Shown: piece by piece, positions 24,466 through 35,881 of the stretch
Numbering within the stretch: position 1 is the stretch's first letter
Layout: each line of letters opens with the position of its first letter
Assembly (NCBI RefSeq): GCF_001645765.1
Contig: NZ_LWUJ01000010.1
Span: 186,001-250,000, forward strand
DNA: 64,000 nucleotides
From: Candidatus Mycoplasma haematobovis
Lineage (GTDB): Bacteria; Bacillota_I; Bacilli_A; Mycoplasmatales; Mycoplasmoidaceae
Direction: 5' to 3'
The notes under the pieces: model-generated
Seen by the model: only the letters and a program-made list of their open reading frames with translations
Databases searched by the model: none
What the model was told of the DNA's origin: nothing
Program-made: the position numbers and the translations under genes

Positions 24466-25173
24466 CTAAAGAATACCTAAAGCTACTTGAAACATTTTGT
24501 CTAACGTGGTTTCTCTTTCTTGTGCTGAAATCTTTTTGCCAGTAACCAAGCTATCTACAACTGTTAATAAAGAAGCTGCTTTCTTGCCTGTATGCATAGC
24601 AGTAGCAAACAAAGCATAAGATTCCATCTCAACACAACCAGCTCCAGTCATATCAACTAATTCTTGTGCTGTCTTCTTGTAATAGTGGACTTCTCTAGTA
24701 AAGCATCTTTCCTTTATTAAAGGTATTCCTTGTTTACTTGCTGATTTCTCTAACATTTCAACTACTTCAGGGCTAGCTTTAAGTACTTGTTCATCGCTTC
24801 CATTCATAATTTGGTTGTAAATTGAAGACTGTACAAAAGCTTCCTTAACCAAAATAACATCCATTACATTAACTTCTGGTCTAAGAGCTCCAGTAGAACC
24901 TACTCTTATGATGATATCAACATCATAAAAATTAAATAATTCATAAGCATAAATACCCATTGATGGGATACCCATTCCTGAGCCCATAATAGTTACGGGC
25001 TTCCCGTTGTAGTTGCCTGTATAAACAGACATGCCTCTAACATTAGAGACACATTTAACATCCTGTAGAAACTTGTCTGCTGCCCACTTTGCCCTTAAAG
25101 GGTCCCCAGGCATTAAGACAATCTTAGCAATTTCGTCTTTATGTGCGCTTATGTGCGAAGTTGGAGTAGACAT
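24466..25173 (-). CDS. deoD: Purine nucleoside phosphorylase (DeoD type), copy 1
   Basis: 235 residues from ATG at 25173, the usual DeoD length; an upstream ATG at 25239 would add a non-family extension. Motifs are SHISAHKDEIAKIVLMPGDP at the N-terminus, SGMGIPSMGIYAYELF, IIRVGSTGALRPEV (phosphate/nucleoside site), GCVEMESYALFATA and a final LLTVVDSLVTGKKISAQERE with the catalytic Asp. It phosphorolyses purine nucleosides to bases for salvage, essential where purine synthesis is absent. It is sandwiched between surface proteins B and C. Confidence 0.95.
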   Translation of the reverse strand: MSTPTSHISAHKDEIAKIVLMPGDPLRAKWAADKFLQDVKCVSNVRGMSVYTGNYNGKPVTIMGSGMGIPSMGIYAYELFNFYDVDIIIRVGSTGALRPEVNVMDVILVKEAFVQSSIYNQIMNGSDEQVLKASPEVVEMLEKSASKQGIPLIKERCFTREVHYYKKTAQELVDMTGAGCVEMESYALFATAMHTGKKAASLLTVVDSLVTGKKISAQERETTLDKMFQVALGIL

Positions 25174-25250
25174 AAATTGCTTATTTAAATAGATAGTAAA
25201 TTTTACAAAAAACTTAACATCTTTGAAAATGCTTTTCAAATAATCTGTGT

Positions 25251-28200
25251 TTATTTAGCTTTTGGAGAAGAATATCTAAATTCAAATTTACTAATCTCAA
25301 AACCAGCGGATCCTGCAGCGCCTATTGTTTCATGTGCATTAGCATTCTTAATTTCTTTTGTTATTAATCCTATTGGTCTAATTTGTGTAGCATAGTGTAA
25401 ATCATTCTTGTTTTTGTCTTTCCAAAAAAATACAGAATATCAAAAAGCAAGCATTGATACATCTGGTATTTCTGTGGCACTAGGATCTCTTGTGTCTGAA
25501 TCTTTAAAGAGTTTTTCTAATCTATTCTTTATTTTCTCATATCTATCATTATCTTCTTGTTTTTTAGAAAGATCTCTTCTGTCTGCTCTGTTGTAAGTTA
25601 CTCTGAATTTAACTTCATAAGCTTGAGATTCATCATTTTTTGATGATAATTCTTTACCACTTTGCTCAATAGTTATTTCTTGTGAACCCCATAAATCATG
25701 GAGTTCTGAAGGAGCTTTATCTTTCTCTTCTTTGTCATATTTATTGCCATCTGCACACTCCTTGTCGCCTGTTCCTGTTCCTGTTCCTGTTAAATTGTAC
25801 TTACTTGTTACACATAGAGTTGTTAATGTATTGAAATGATTACTGTGAAAGAATGAATTGTAAGAATTCTTTGATCCATCAAGATAAAGCTTTATTGACT
25901 TTAAATTTTCAAAATTAACATTCGTAATAGTTCCAGTTGCTCTTCTTGGATACCAATAATAAACTTGTTGCCCACTAGTAATCCAGCCATTTAAATCCAA
26001 TGGAAAACCTTCCTTAAGTTCTCCATAAGCCGCTATATCTCTGAAATATACTTCTGCTTTATTAGTATCATCTGTTTCAACTACAGAAACAATCTCTTTT
26101 TGTTCTAACTGTGCAGACAATTCAGAAAGAGTCTTAATTGGTTTAGGAGTTTCTTGTTTTAATTGTGCCGGAATTTCAACTATCCCTGATTGCTTATCTA
26201 TATAGAAAGCGGAGACTTCTGGCTCTTCTGTAAGTGAAATTACTAAATAAGAAGGAATATGAATATGCTTTCTGTATTTTCAACCGGCTTCACTACTGCA
26301 TTTTCAATCTTGTTCTAAGCTACTTCAATCTCCACTTAAGCTCTTTATTTTGTAAATTCTATGTCTTAAATCACAAGAAGGATTCTTAGTATTTACAAAG
26401 CCACTAACTTTTGCAGTTAAATGAATATTTAAATCTTTATTTTGATCTAATTCAAGTTTGGAAATGAAACTTAATGTACCATCCAAACCATATGGTTTGG
26501 CTTTATCTGGATTTAAAGTTGGCTCAAATCCTTGATAATCCTTGCCAATTTCCCTATTTGCATTACCAATATCAAATCTAAATACTTCTTTAGAATAAGA
26601 GCTAGTTAAATAAAGATTACTTAAATCTAATTCAGTCTTTAGTAATAAGCTATGCTTTTTTAAATAACTCGACACTGGATCAAAAAATGAAAAAGATAAT
26701 GGATAATAAACCTCTACTAGTGAAGAAATATCAGGAGATGTATTTAATTTTTTAGTCCCTTCTGTTTGATCTAGCTTGCCTTCAATTAAATTCTTAATTC
26801 AAATATCTTTAGGTAATTTAATAGAGAAAGTGTGCTGACTTTGATTTGCTAATTCAAATTGTTTACTATATATTCCCTCTTCTTTTAGATTCTCGCCTGT
26901 CTTAGTTAGATAAGCATTACCCCAAGCTCTAAACGAAGATTGAACTATTTTGTGATAGGGATATTTAGAGTTGCCATTTACAGCAGAATCTCCATCCTTT
27001 ACTTCCTTTATTAATGCTTCTGGAGCCAACTTCTTATCAATATAACTCTTTGGCTCTCTCTCCAAATGAGAACTTAAGTGTTCTTTGAATTTAGTCTTAG
27101 TTTCTTCATCTAATCCATTACATTTGTCGTAAGTCTCTGTAGATTCATCATGCGGAACATAAACATTTGCTTGTTTAATATCTTTTCAAAAATATTGTCC
27201 ATTACGGTTTTGAGCTTCTTTTTTCTGTGCTTTAAATTCAACTCAAGATTTAAGTTGCTTCTTTAATTGACTTGTCTCTTTGCCATCTATTTGTTGGTTT
27301 TTTAATTCTTGCTGTTGCTGTTTTGATGTCTCACTCTTTAAATCCTTATCAATAAATCCCCCAACTTTGTAAGGGTCCGAGCAAATTGATTTTCAAAAAT
27401 CATTTTCGCGCTTAAATTCATATTTGGGCTCTTCTGCAGAATTTGATTTTTCATTTGAACTATTATTTCACTTATTAAGAAATACTTTCTTTACTCTACT
27501 ATTTCCATCATCACCCACCACACTTGTTGTTTCTTCAACAAGAGTAAAGTAGCTTTTTGGATTTAGTGGAGGACTATCATTAAAGAGAATATAGAATGAC
27601 TTAATAACTAAAGAAGATAAATCTTGATTTAAATAACTACTTGACGGAATAAATTTAGATTCATCGCTTAATTCAAAAGTTATTGCTTGTTTTGAACTAT
27701 CTTTTGTAACTGTTAATCTATGCTCTCTCTGATGGCTATCTATCTTTGTAGTGATTACTGTGTAAGTCTTGGTAGAAACAGTAGTTAAGTCCGCAAGAGG
27801 AATAACATGAGTGATTGGTATTGTTTCTTGTCCTTTAGTTACTAAATCAAAAATAGTTAATACATTAATATTGCCCTTTTCTTTAATTGTTTCAAAATCT
27901 TTTTTTTCCAAAACATATTTACTACTATTTTCACTTTTGATTATCTCTTTAGCATCTTGAAATTTGTAATCAGAATTATGACTAAAGGTTGAAAGGGGAT
28001 TTGCCTCTTCAACTCATAATTCTTCTCCTCAAATACTTTTTTGAATCTTTAATGAACCATAATCCTCCACTCCTTCTGGAAGTTCTTTATTTAAAGAACT
28101 TACTAAATTAATTATTGAGTCTTTTTCCTCTTTTGGATCACTTAATATCGGAGATAGAGTAGCTACTGGTGCATAAAATGCTAGCTCTTTAGAAGCTAGA

Positions 28201-28271
28201 GTTACAAGAAATAAAGGAGAAAGGAGAACGAAAGTTCTTTTTAGGAATGAATATCCTTTAATATACGACAT
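25251..28271 (-). CDS. Large secreted surface protein C (tandem paralogue 3 of 3)
   Basis: 1006 residues with TGA as Trp, ATG start, signal SYIKGYSFLKRTFVLLSPLF. The family blocks KNPSCDLRHRIYKI, YNSFFHSNHFNTLTTLC and FRVTYNRADRRDLSKK are present; the end is SAGFEISKFEFRYSSPKAK. The variable loop holds a hexanucleotide repeat coding TGTGTGTG (about 25770-25800). Downstream comes deoD copy 1 and upstream a broken deoD, so the gene pair deoD plus surface protein looks like the duplicated unit. Confidence 0.85.
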
Positions 28272-28284
28272 TTAAACCGTATAG

Positions 28285-28966
28285 CTAAAGAATTCCTAAA
28301 GCCACTTCAAACATTTGCTCTAAAATATCCCCTCTTCTTGCTACTGTAATCTCCTCTCAAGCAACTAAACTATCTACTACTGTCAAAATAGATGCAGCTT
28401 TTTTGCCAGTCTTAATAGCATTAACAAAAAGAGCATAATTTTCCATCTCAATACAGTCAGCATTAGAAATTTCAATAATTTGTTCAGCAGTTCTTCCAGA
28501 TCAAAATGATTCAGTAGTAAAACATCTTGCTTTTCTCACTGGAATACCTTGTTCTTGAGCAGAATTTTCTAATTTTGCAACTAATTCTGGGTTAGCTTTA
28601 AGAAGCTTTTCATCACTTCCATTCATAATCTTATGATAAGTGGGAGATTCGGCATATGCCTCATCAACCACAATAAGATCTAATAATTTCATATCTGACT
28701 TAAGAGCGCCTGTAGTCCCACTCTAATAATAGCCTCAACATTACAAAATCTAAATAATTCATAAGAATAAATTCCCATAGATGAAATACCTATTCCTGAA
28801 GCCATAATACTCACAGGCTTATCCTTGTAAGTGCCAGTATAAATAGTTATTCCTCTAACAGAAAAAACTCTTTAGCATTCTTTAAAAATTTATCTACTGC
28901 CCACTTTGCCCTTAAAGGGTCCCTAGGCATTAAGACAAACTTAGAAATTTCGTATTTATATGCATC
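28285..28966 (-). pseudogene. Broken purine nucleoside phosphorylase (deoD copy 2)
   Basis: Most of a DeoD is recognisable: KFVLMPRDPLRAKW near the 5' side, then GIYSYELFRF, then KLLDLIVVDEAYAESPTYHK to the C-terminus. The frame is broken at least twice. A single-base deletion near 28720 (GTAGTCCCACTC against GTAGTACCTACTC in the intact copy) disrupts the phosphate-site GTTG motif, and another lesion lies near 28865-28875. It is closest in position and sequence to the adjacent intact copies, and marks decay of one member of the duplicated deoD/surface-protein unit. Confidence 0.85.
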
Positions 28967-29009
28967 TATGCCTAGAGCAAGGGCTGAAGACACAACCTAT
29001 TCAGGCTGA

Positions 29010-29720
29010 TTAAAGAACTCCTAAAGCAACTTGGAACATTTTGTCTAATGTAGTTTGTCTTTCTTCTGAAGAAATTTCTTCTCAAGTAACTAAACTATCA
29101 GAAACTGTTAATAAAGAAGCTGCTTTCTTTCCTGTCTTAACGGCATTAGCAAATAAAGCATAAGATTCCATTTCAATGCAATCTGCTCCAGAAATATCTA
29201 CTACTTGTCTCGCTGTTCTACCTGCTCAGAAAACTTCTGTAGTAAAGCACATTGTTTGTCTTACGGGAATTCCTTGTAATTCAGCTGATTTTTTCAATTT
29301 GACTACTAACTCAGCATCCGCTTTAATTATTTTGTCATCACTACCATTTATTATTAGGTTGTAGGTTGGAGCTTCAGCTATTGCTGCATCAGCCAAAATA
29401 ATATCTTTAAGTCCAATCTCAGGTTTAAGACCGCCAGTAGTACCTACTCTAATAATAGTTTCAACACCATAGAAATTAAATAATTCATAAGAATAAATTC
29501 CCATTGAAGGAATGCCCATGCCAGAAGTAGCAATGCTTACTGGCTTTCCCTTGTAAGTACCTGTATAAATTAAAGCTCCCCTAACTGATGAAACTACTTT
29601 AGGATTTTCTAAAAACTTCTCTGCCGCTCACTTAACCCTTAATGGATCCCCAGCCATCAAAACAAAAGGAGCAATATCTCCCTTATTAGCGCTAATATGA
29701 GGGGTAGGTGGAATGTTCAT
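29010..29720 (-). CDS. deoD: Purine nucleoside phosphorylase (DeoD type), copy 3
   Basis: 236 residues, starting MNIPPTPHISANKGDIAPFV. Motifs are VLMAGDPLRVKWAAEKFL, TSGMGIPSMGIYSYELFNFY, IIRVGTTGGLKPEIG, DCIEMESYALFANA and LLTVSDSLVTWEEISSEERQ with the catalytic Asp. TGA codons in it are Trp. It differs clearly from copy 1 in the substrate-proximal loops, so the two may prefer different nucleosides; this is an inference. It is followed by the broken copy on the same strand. Confidence 0.95.
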
Positions 29721-29733
29721 AAAAACAAGAATT

Positions 29734-30240
29734 CTATAAAAAAGTTTTTACTTTTTCCAGAATATCTTTTATCTTTTCGCTATTCTCCTGAATACTCTTA
29801 CCATATCTATTAATATTCATAAATTCAAAACTCTTGGGATTGAAAATAGTAAAAGTATTCTCAACGCCTGCCTGCATTATCCTACTAATTCTTTCAGTAA
29901 TGCTGGCAGAAATAAATAAGACATTCTTACTCTTTAAAAAATCAATCTCTATCCTGCTTAGTCAATCAATAATATTCTTAAAAAAAGCAGAAATATAGCC
30001 ATTATGTTCCGGAGCAAAGAATACTAATGTTTCGTATTCTTTGAATAGTAAATACAACTCATGTATTTCTTCTGGTACTTTTTGAAATTTAACTAACATT
30101 GGTATATTAGAGTATTTAAGAAGATTAAGAGAATCAAATTCAGTCTTCTTTACAATTTCTTGCAATATTTCATTATTAATGGAAGGTTCAGAGTTAGAAG
30201 CTGAAATGAGTAAGATCTTTTTCAGTGACATCTTTGTCAT
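29734..30240 (-). CDS. NAD(P)H-dependent FMN reductase / flavodoxin-fold protein
   Basis: 168 residues. The phosphate-binding loop SASNSEPSINNEIL and the family motif APEHNGYISAFFKNIIDWLS (usual 'PEYNgs.pg.LKNaiDWls') place it in the NADPH-dependent FMN reductase family. It reduces flavins or quinones in the cytosol. The ATG at 30240 is two codons before another ATG (residue 4). It stands 13 bp upstream of deoD copy 3 and probably shares its transcript. One TGA (29960) is Trp. Confidence 0.85.
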
Positions 30241-30309
30241 TGTTGGTTTAGTTTTTAGTAGTATACCACTTTTATTAGCGAGTCAAATAGAGAGAAAGAG
30301 CTTAAGTAG

Positions 30310-30578
30310 TTATGAAAATGCAAGACTAATAGAGGGATATTAATTGATAATGAAAGATATAGTATTCTTTTTCCAGAAGAAAAATGACAAGAAATTATAG
30401 ATATTATTGAAGCGGAAGAATTAGATAAATTTAAGAGATGAAATAATGGTGAAAAGTTATTAGGAATTTAAAGAAAATAATAGAGGCAAATAAAAATCAA
30501 TTTAGTGATTATTTCAACGAGAATAATCAAGAATTAATTGAGGTGTGTGCTATTTGTTCTTTGGGTGATAAAGATTAA
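30310..30578 (+). pseudogene. Short frame-broken hypothetical gene remnant
   Basis: Two adjacent open stretches in different frames are protein-like. 30310-30471 reads KCKTNRGILIDNERYSILFP then KWQEIIDIIEAEELDKFKRW with TGA as Trp. 30468-30578 reads LKKIIEANKNQFSDYFNENN. Neither has an ATG/GTG/TTG start in a sensible place, and a one-base change would join them. Probably a decayed small gene; no family recognised. It converges on the HAD gene. Confidence 0.3.
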
Positions 30579-31438
30579 TAACGACCTGCTCTCTTTAATT
30601 CTCTTATTACATTAGCTACAGCTTCACAATATTTATTAGTTGTATGATACTGTATCTTCTCAGGATCTCAATTTAAATGCTTCTTCTCTCTTAAATCTAC
30701 TCCTGCTCCATAACCAGCACTCTCTAAAGACAAAATATCATTACCTTCATTCCCAATAACAGCAATATTATCTATCTCTATATTTAATAATCTTGCCACT
30801 TCTTGAGCAGCATATCACTTATTAATCCTATTATCTATAATTTCAATAAAAAAGCGAGGACCAGAAGAGAAATAAAAATAACTTCCAAATTTCTCTACTA
30901 ATTTCTTTCTTAAAGCTTTAACTCTAGGAAGCTTTAAGAATATCATTACTTTCTGTATTTTTGCTAAATTAATTTCTTCTGAAAAATACTTTTTTTCATA
31001 TCTATCTTTAAATAACAATCAAAACATTAATTTAGAAAATAATCTGTTAGTAAAGTAGAGTTCTTTATCGCTATTGGCCAAAAAAAAATTGTATTTATTC
31101 TTAACTAAATAATCAACTACAAGCTTACAAGCATTTAACTCAAAATACCTAGTTACTATACTTGGATATTCACTAGTAAATCTAACTATTATTGCGCCAT
31201 TTAAACAAATTAAATAAGGTATAGATGCAGGAGAAATAGTCTTAGATAAATATTGAGCTACCTTAATAGTTTCAGTAACATCTCTTCCTGTAGATAATAT
31301 TATTTGACCTCCTGCATCAGCATAATCCTTTAAAGCATCTATATTAGCTTCACTGATACTATTAGGAAAATAGGCACCTTCTTTCATTAAAGTACCATCA
31401 ATATCAACAAAAATACATTTAATTTTTTGCATATGCAA
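30575..31438 (-). CDS. Cof-type HAD-superfamily phosphatase
   Basis: 287 residues with TGA as Trp. Motif I is FVDIDGTLM (nucleophile and acid/base Asp), motif II is ILSTGRD, and the C-terminal Asp motif is IAVIGNEGNDILSLESAGYG. This is the Cof/IIB subfamily, which in mycoplasmas hydrolyses sugar phosphates or other small phosphoesters. The substrate is not predictable. ATG at 31438 or, two codons later, at 31432; it lies 7 bp after gmk. Confidence 0.88.
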
Positions 31439-31445
31439 AGCGAAA

Positions 31446-32015
31446 TTACTGATTTATCGCTTTAAGAAAAATATTTTCAACTTCTTTAATTGCATCCTCC
31501 AATACATCATTAACTACACGATATTTAAATAATGGTGCTACTAATATCTCTTTTTCAGCCTTTAATAGCCTGATTTTTATATCTTCTTCGCTCTCTGTCC
31601 CTCTCTTTCTAAGTCTTCTCTCTAATTCTTCCATAGAAGGCGCTTCAATAAAGATTGAAACAAAATCATCACATTTCTCTAATATCTGTTTAAATCCCAA
31701 TGTTTCAATCTCTAATATTACATTCTTTCCTTCATTTAAAGTATTATCTACTCATTCCTTAGAAGTTCCATAATAATTTCCAAAGAAATTAGCATATTCC
31801 AACATCTTTCCGCTCTCTATATTTTGTATGAATTCTTCTTTACTAATAAAGAAATAGTGCACACCATGCACCTCATTAAATCTTTTTGCTCTAGTAGTGT
31901 AAGATACAGAAAATACTAAATTTAATCTTGGATTTGCAAGAAGTTTTTCAATTATGGCTCTCTTACCAACACCGCTAGAACCAGATATTATGAATAATCT
32001 ACCCTTGGAAAGCAC
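31446..32015 (-). CDS. gmk: Guanylate kinase
   Basis: 189 residues. The P-loop FIISGSSGVGKRAI (usual GPSGVGKGT), SVSYTTRAKRFNEVHGVHYF (GMP-binding 'S.TTR.pR..E..G.dY.F') and ILEIETLGFKQI (usual 'ild.d.qGa..i') are present. It phosphorylates GMP or dGMP to the diphosphate in nucleotide salvage, downstream of the purine phosphorylase step encoded nearby. It is divergently arranged with ileS across 56 bp. Confidence 0.94.
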
Positions 32016-32050
32016 CTTCTAAGCCAATAAAAAGGTCTATCCTTCGCCAT

Positions 32051-32056
32051 TATAAT
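32051..32056 (+). promoter_or_regulatory. Putative -10 box of ileS
   Basis: TATAAT 15 bp upstream of the GTG start of ileS, in the divergent gmk/ileS gap. No clear -35 is seen. Confidence 0.4.
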
Positions 32057-32071
32057 TGAAAGAATTTATTA

Positions 32072-34693
32072 GTGTCCTATAAAAAGACTCTAAATATTCC
32101 TTCAACTGCCTTTCCCATGAAAGCGGGATTGGTAGAAAATGCAGAAAAATTTAGATCTTTTTGAGAAGAGCAAAAAGTATTTGAAAAGCTAAGTAATAGA
32201 GGAGGAGAATTATTCATTCTCCATGATGGTCCTCCCTATGCTAATGGAGATATACATTTAGGTCATGCTCTTAATAAGATACTTAAAGATTTCATACTAA
32301 GATATCAAACTCTTAAAGGCTTAAGTATTAATTACATAGCTGGTTGAGATACACATGGACTTCCTATTGAAAATAAATTAGAGAGATCTGATAATAAATA
32401 CAAAATAAAGAGTTCTCTAGAAAAAAGAGTAGCTTGCGCTAATTATGCAGATGAACAAATAAGAAAACAAAAAGAACAATTTAAACAGCTTAATTTACTC
32501 ACAAATTTCAAAGAGATATATAGGACTAAAGATAGTTTATTTATTAATGCAGAATTAGATATTTTTTATGCTTTCATAGAACAAAAATTATTGTACTGAG
32601 ATTTAAAGCCAGTAGCTTGATCTTGGTCTTCAAAAACAGCTCTAGCAGAATCAGAAATAGTCTTTCAAAATAGAGAATGCAAAAGTATTTACTTTACTTT
32701 TCCTTTAGATAGATTTAAAGAACTTCCTCTTAATACTAAATTAGTAATTTGAACTACTACTCCTTACACTCTTGAAGCTAATAGATTTGTAGCTCTACAT
32801 CCGGACTTAACTTATTTATTAATTACTAATCAAAAAGAAGCTTTATTAATTAGTAAAGCTAGATTTAAAGTACTTAAAGAACTATTTCAAAATTATGAAA
32901 TAACTCAAGAATATTTAGGTAGTTATTTCTTAAATGCTAGCTATACTAATCCTTTAAATAACTACAAAGGAAAAATAATTAATGCTAACTATATTACTGA
33001 AGAAACTGGTACTGGCATAGTTCATATAGCTCCCGCTTTTGGTTTAGAGGACTATATGGCTACTGGAGGCAAAGAACTATATTGTCCTATTAATGAAGAT
33101 GGTTATTTTACTTCTGAAGCTCAATTTCAAAAAATAAGAGGTGTATTTTATGAAAATGCAAATGAGATTATTATTAATGAACTTAAAGAATATTTAATTA
33201 AAGTAGAGTTAATAACACATAGTGTAGGGCATGACTGAAGAACAGGAGAACCCTTACTTTACAGAGCTTCTCCCCAATGATTCATAAATATTAAAGAATT
33301 ACAAAAACAAGTACAAGAAATTAGTTTTGAATCTTCTCCTTCTTGAATAAGTTCTCATCTTAAATCACTCTTACTTTCAAGAGCTGAATGATGTCTCTCT
33401 AGACAAAGAGCATGAGGTACTCCAATAGTAATTCTTTTCTCAGAAGGTAAACCTATTCTAGATATAGAGCAAATTAAATATACTATTGAGCTTCTTAAAA
33501 AACATGGAATTAATACTTGGTATGAAAAAGAAGCTAGCTTCTTTTTGCATCCAAAATACAAAGAACTTAAAGAAATAACTAAATCACAAGATATCTTAGA
33601 TGTTTGATTTGATTCAGGCAGTTCTTGGAACATCTTAAATAATACAGCTGATCTTTATTTAGAGGGTTTTGATCAATTAAGAGGTTGATTTAATTCTTCT
33701 TCAATTATTTCATTAGCTGTACAAAAGAAATTACCCTTTAAAAAATTAATTGCTCATGGCTTTGTCTTAGATGAACATGGCAATAAGATGTCTAAATCTA
33801 AAGGTAATGTAATTAATCCTTTAGATATAGCTAATAAATATGGTGCTGATGTACTTAGATTATGACTAGCTATGAATAATTATTTAGAAGATATTAAGCT
33901 TAGTGAGTCTTCTTTAGAAAGCGCTATCTCTCTCTATAGAAAAATAAGAAATACTCTCTTTCGTTATTCACTATCGGTGCTTAAAGATATTAAAGTTGAA
34001 AAGTTAGAGCAATTAAAGGAAGAAGAAAATATATATATTTATGCTTTATTTCAAGAAAAATACAAAGAAGCTATTATAGCTTTAGATTCTTATCATTTCT
34101 TTAAAGCTATTAAATCCTATTTAGATTTCTTAAATATTTATTCTTCTTGATATTTAGAGATCTCTAAAGACTTACTATATTGTGGAGATCCTGAAAGTAT
34201 AGCTTTCAAAGAAACTCAATATGTGATTTATGAAATCTTTCATAAATCACTACTATTATTTAGTATATTTATTCCTCAAACAGCAGAAGAAGCATATTCT
34301 TATTTAAATAAAGAGAATAAGAAAGAGAGTGTGGCTTTAGAGTTACTTGAACCTATTTCTGAAAGTGCTTTAACTATTAATAAGGAGTGACAAGAGTTCT
34401 TTGAAATAAAGGAAGCTATTTATGCAGAAATAGAGAAAGAGAAGATTGGAGGTGCTCCTGAAACTAAAGTATTTCTTAATAGGAGTGCTAGTACTCTTGA
34501 TTATCAAAAGTATTTAAATGTAGCTGAAATTGAATTTGATGCTCCTGAATTAAAAGTTGTTAAAACTTCTCTACCTAAGTGCTTAAGATGCAGAAGACAT
34601 AAGTCATTAAATAATGATTTATGTGCTAGATGCTCAGACTATTTAACAAAATATTCAGAGAAATATAAAGAGTTATCATTGAACAACCATTAG
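32072..34693 (+). CDS. ileS: Isoleucyl-tRNA synthetase
   Basis: 873 residues with many TGA codons as Trp. GTG at 32072 gives [19 protein letters not shown], matching the conserved 'T.LLP.T.FPMr..L' start; the ATG at 32117 would cut this off. The HIGH motif is [10 protein letters not shown], the KMSKS loop is [10 protein letters not shown], and a C-terminal zinc finger CLRCRR...CARC matches the bacterial type. It charges tRNA-Ile and edits valine. The 3' end overlaps the convergent exchanger gene by 68 bp. Confidence 0.96.
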
Positions 34694-35684
34694 CAATCTG
34701 TATAGTATTCCTTCATTTTTCTTTCTTTTGGAATGAAAATAAGAACAATACTAGAAGTAGTAAGTTAAGGAGCAATCAGAAACCTATTTTATTATTAGAT
34801 AAGTCTTGATTTAAATGTCTCTTGCCCATTAAAGAATTAGAGCTTATTCAGTTAGTGTAGGTAGGAAGAGTTAAATTAAATAAAGAAGAGCCAAAGAAAC
34901 CTCCTACCGCTATTAAATATTCTCGTTTTCTAAATAAGAAATAAAGAGCAGAGAATTCGGGTGTTGAAGTAATAAAGCTAAGTATTATTCCAAATGCTGC
35001 GCTCTTTGGAAGGGGCAACATTGAAGTAATATAAAAATTTGCATAAGCTAAAGAGCCAAATACTATTCAAAGAAATAAAGTAATAGCTAATAAAGAATAT
35101 TTATTTCAATCATTAAAGAAATTGAATTCTAGTCTCCTATTAGAGTTCTTAGAGTCATGTTGATAAGTCTTTTTTAAATATCAAATTCATACTCATAGGA
35201 ATACTAAATTAATTAAATTGAAACCTTTGAAATTAAAGGATTCAAAAAGAGGTGGAACAAAGAAAATACCAATAAGAAGAATAGTTTCTCAGAAAATTAA
35301 TTCTCAAGAAAAGATACTATCTTCTCAGAAAATCGTAGAGATTTGATCTAAATCTTGTTGTTTTTTTTTTACTGCACAATTAATAGTAATTACAGCAATG
35401 GCTACTGACAAGAATACTACTTGTCAAATATTAGCGCCAGTTACATTGTAGAAAGAATAAAGAGCGTAAGTAGGATTGGTTTGACCTTTATCATGAAAAC
35501 CAGAAGCAATAGAGTTAATAAATTCTGGAAAAGAAGTTCCTACTGAAAGAAATAAAGCTCCTACAAAAGTATCAGAGAGTTTGTATTTAACAGCTAAAGC
35601 CTTTATTGATTCTATTGATCAGTAAGCAGTAATTACTATTCCTATAAAGCATAATAGGAAAGCAAAGAATAATAAAGGATGCAA
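34626..35684 (-). CDS. CaCA-family Na+/Ca2+ exchanger-like membrane protein
   Basis: About 352 residues, with roughly ten hydrophobic segments and many TGA-coded Trp. Two inverted alpha-repeats are visible: FVGALFLSVGTSFPEFINSI (usual 'G.tlvalGTSlPE') and FGIILSFITSTPEFSAL, plus GGFFGSSLFNLTLP (usual 'GSNiFN'). The family exchanges cations such as Ca2+ for Na+ or H+ across the membrane. The start is uncertain: TTG at 35684 is used because no ATG lies near, and the frame is open into tRNA-Trp. The last ~20 codons overlap ileS and may not be conserved. Confidence 0.75.
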
Positions 35685-35696
35685 GAATTTACAATA

Positions 35697-35772
35697 TGGC
35701 GGGGGTGGAAGGACTCGAACCCACAACACGCAGTTTTGAAGACTGCTGTTCTGCCAATTGAACTACACCCCC
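35697..35772 (-). tRNA. tRNA-Trp (TCA), decodes UGA
   Basis: 76 nt with encoded CCA and discriminator G. The acceptor GGGGGTG/CACCCCC is perfect; the anticodon stem GCAGT/ACTGC has loop CTTCAAA, so the anticodon is UCA. It reads UGA (and UGG by wobble) as tryptophan and is direct evidence for genetic code 4 in this genome. Confidence 0.97.
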
Positions 35773-35773
35773 G

Positions 35774-35865
35774 TGGCGGAACAGAAAGGATTCGAACCTT
35801 CGCGTAATTTTTAGATACCTAACAGCTTTCCAAGCCGTCCCCTTCAGCCTCTTGGGTACTGTTCC
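35774..35865 (-). tRNA. tRNA-Ser (GGA)
   Basis: 92 nt class II tRNA with long variable arm and encoded CCA. The acceptor GGAACAG/CTGTTCC is perfect; the anticodon stem ACGGC/GCTGT has loop TTGGAAA, giving GGA for UCU/UCC. It lies directly upstream of tRNA-Trp, 1 bp apart. Confidence 0.95.
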
Positions 35866-35881
35866 CTGCAAGCATTCTATT

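Noticed and set aside
33355-33633. Minus-strand open frame inside ileS
   Set aside because: It is antisense to the conserved catalytic core of ileS.
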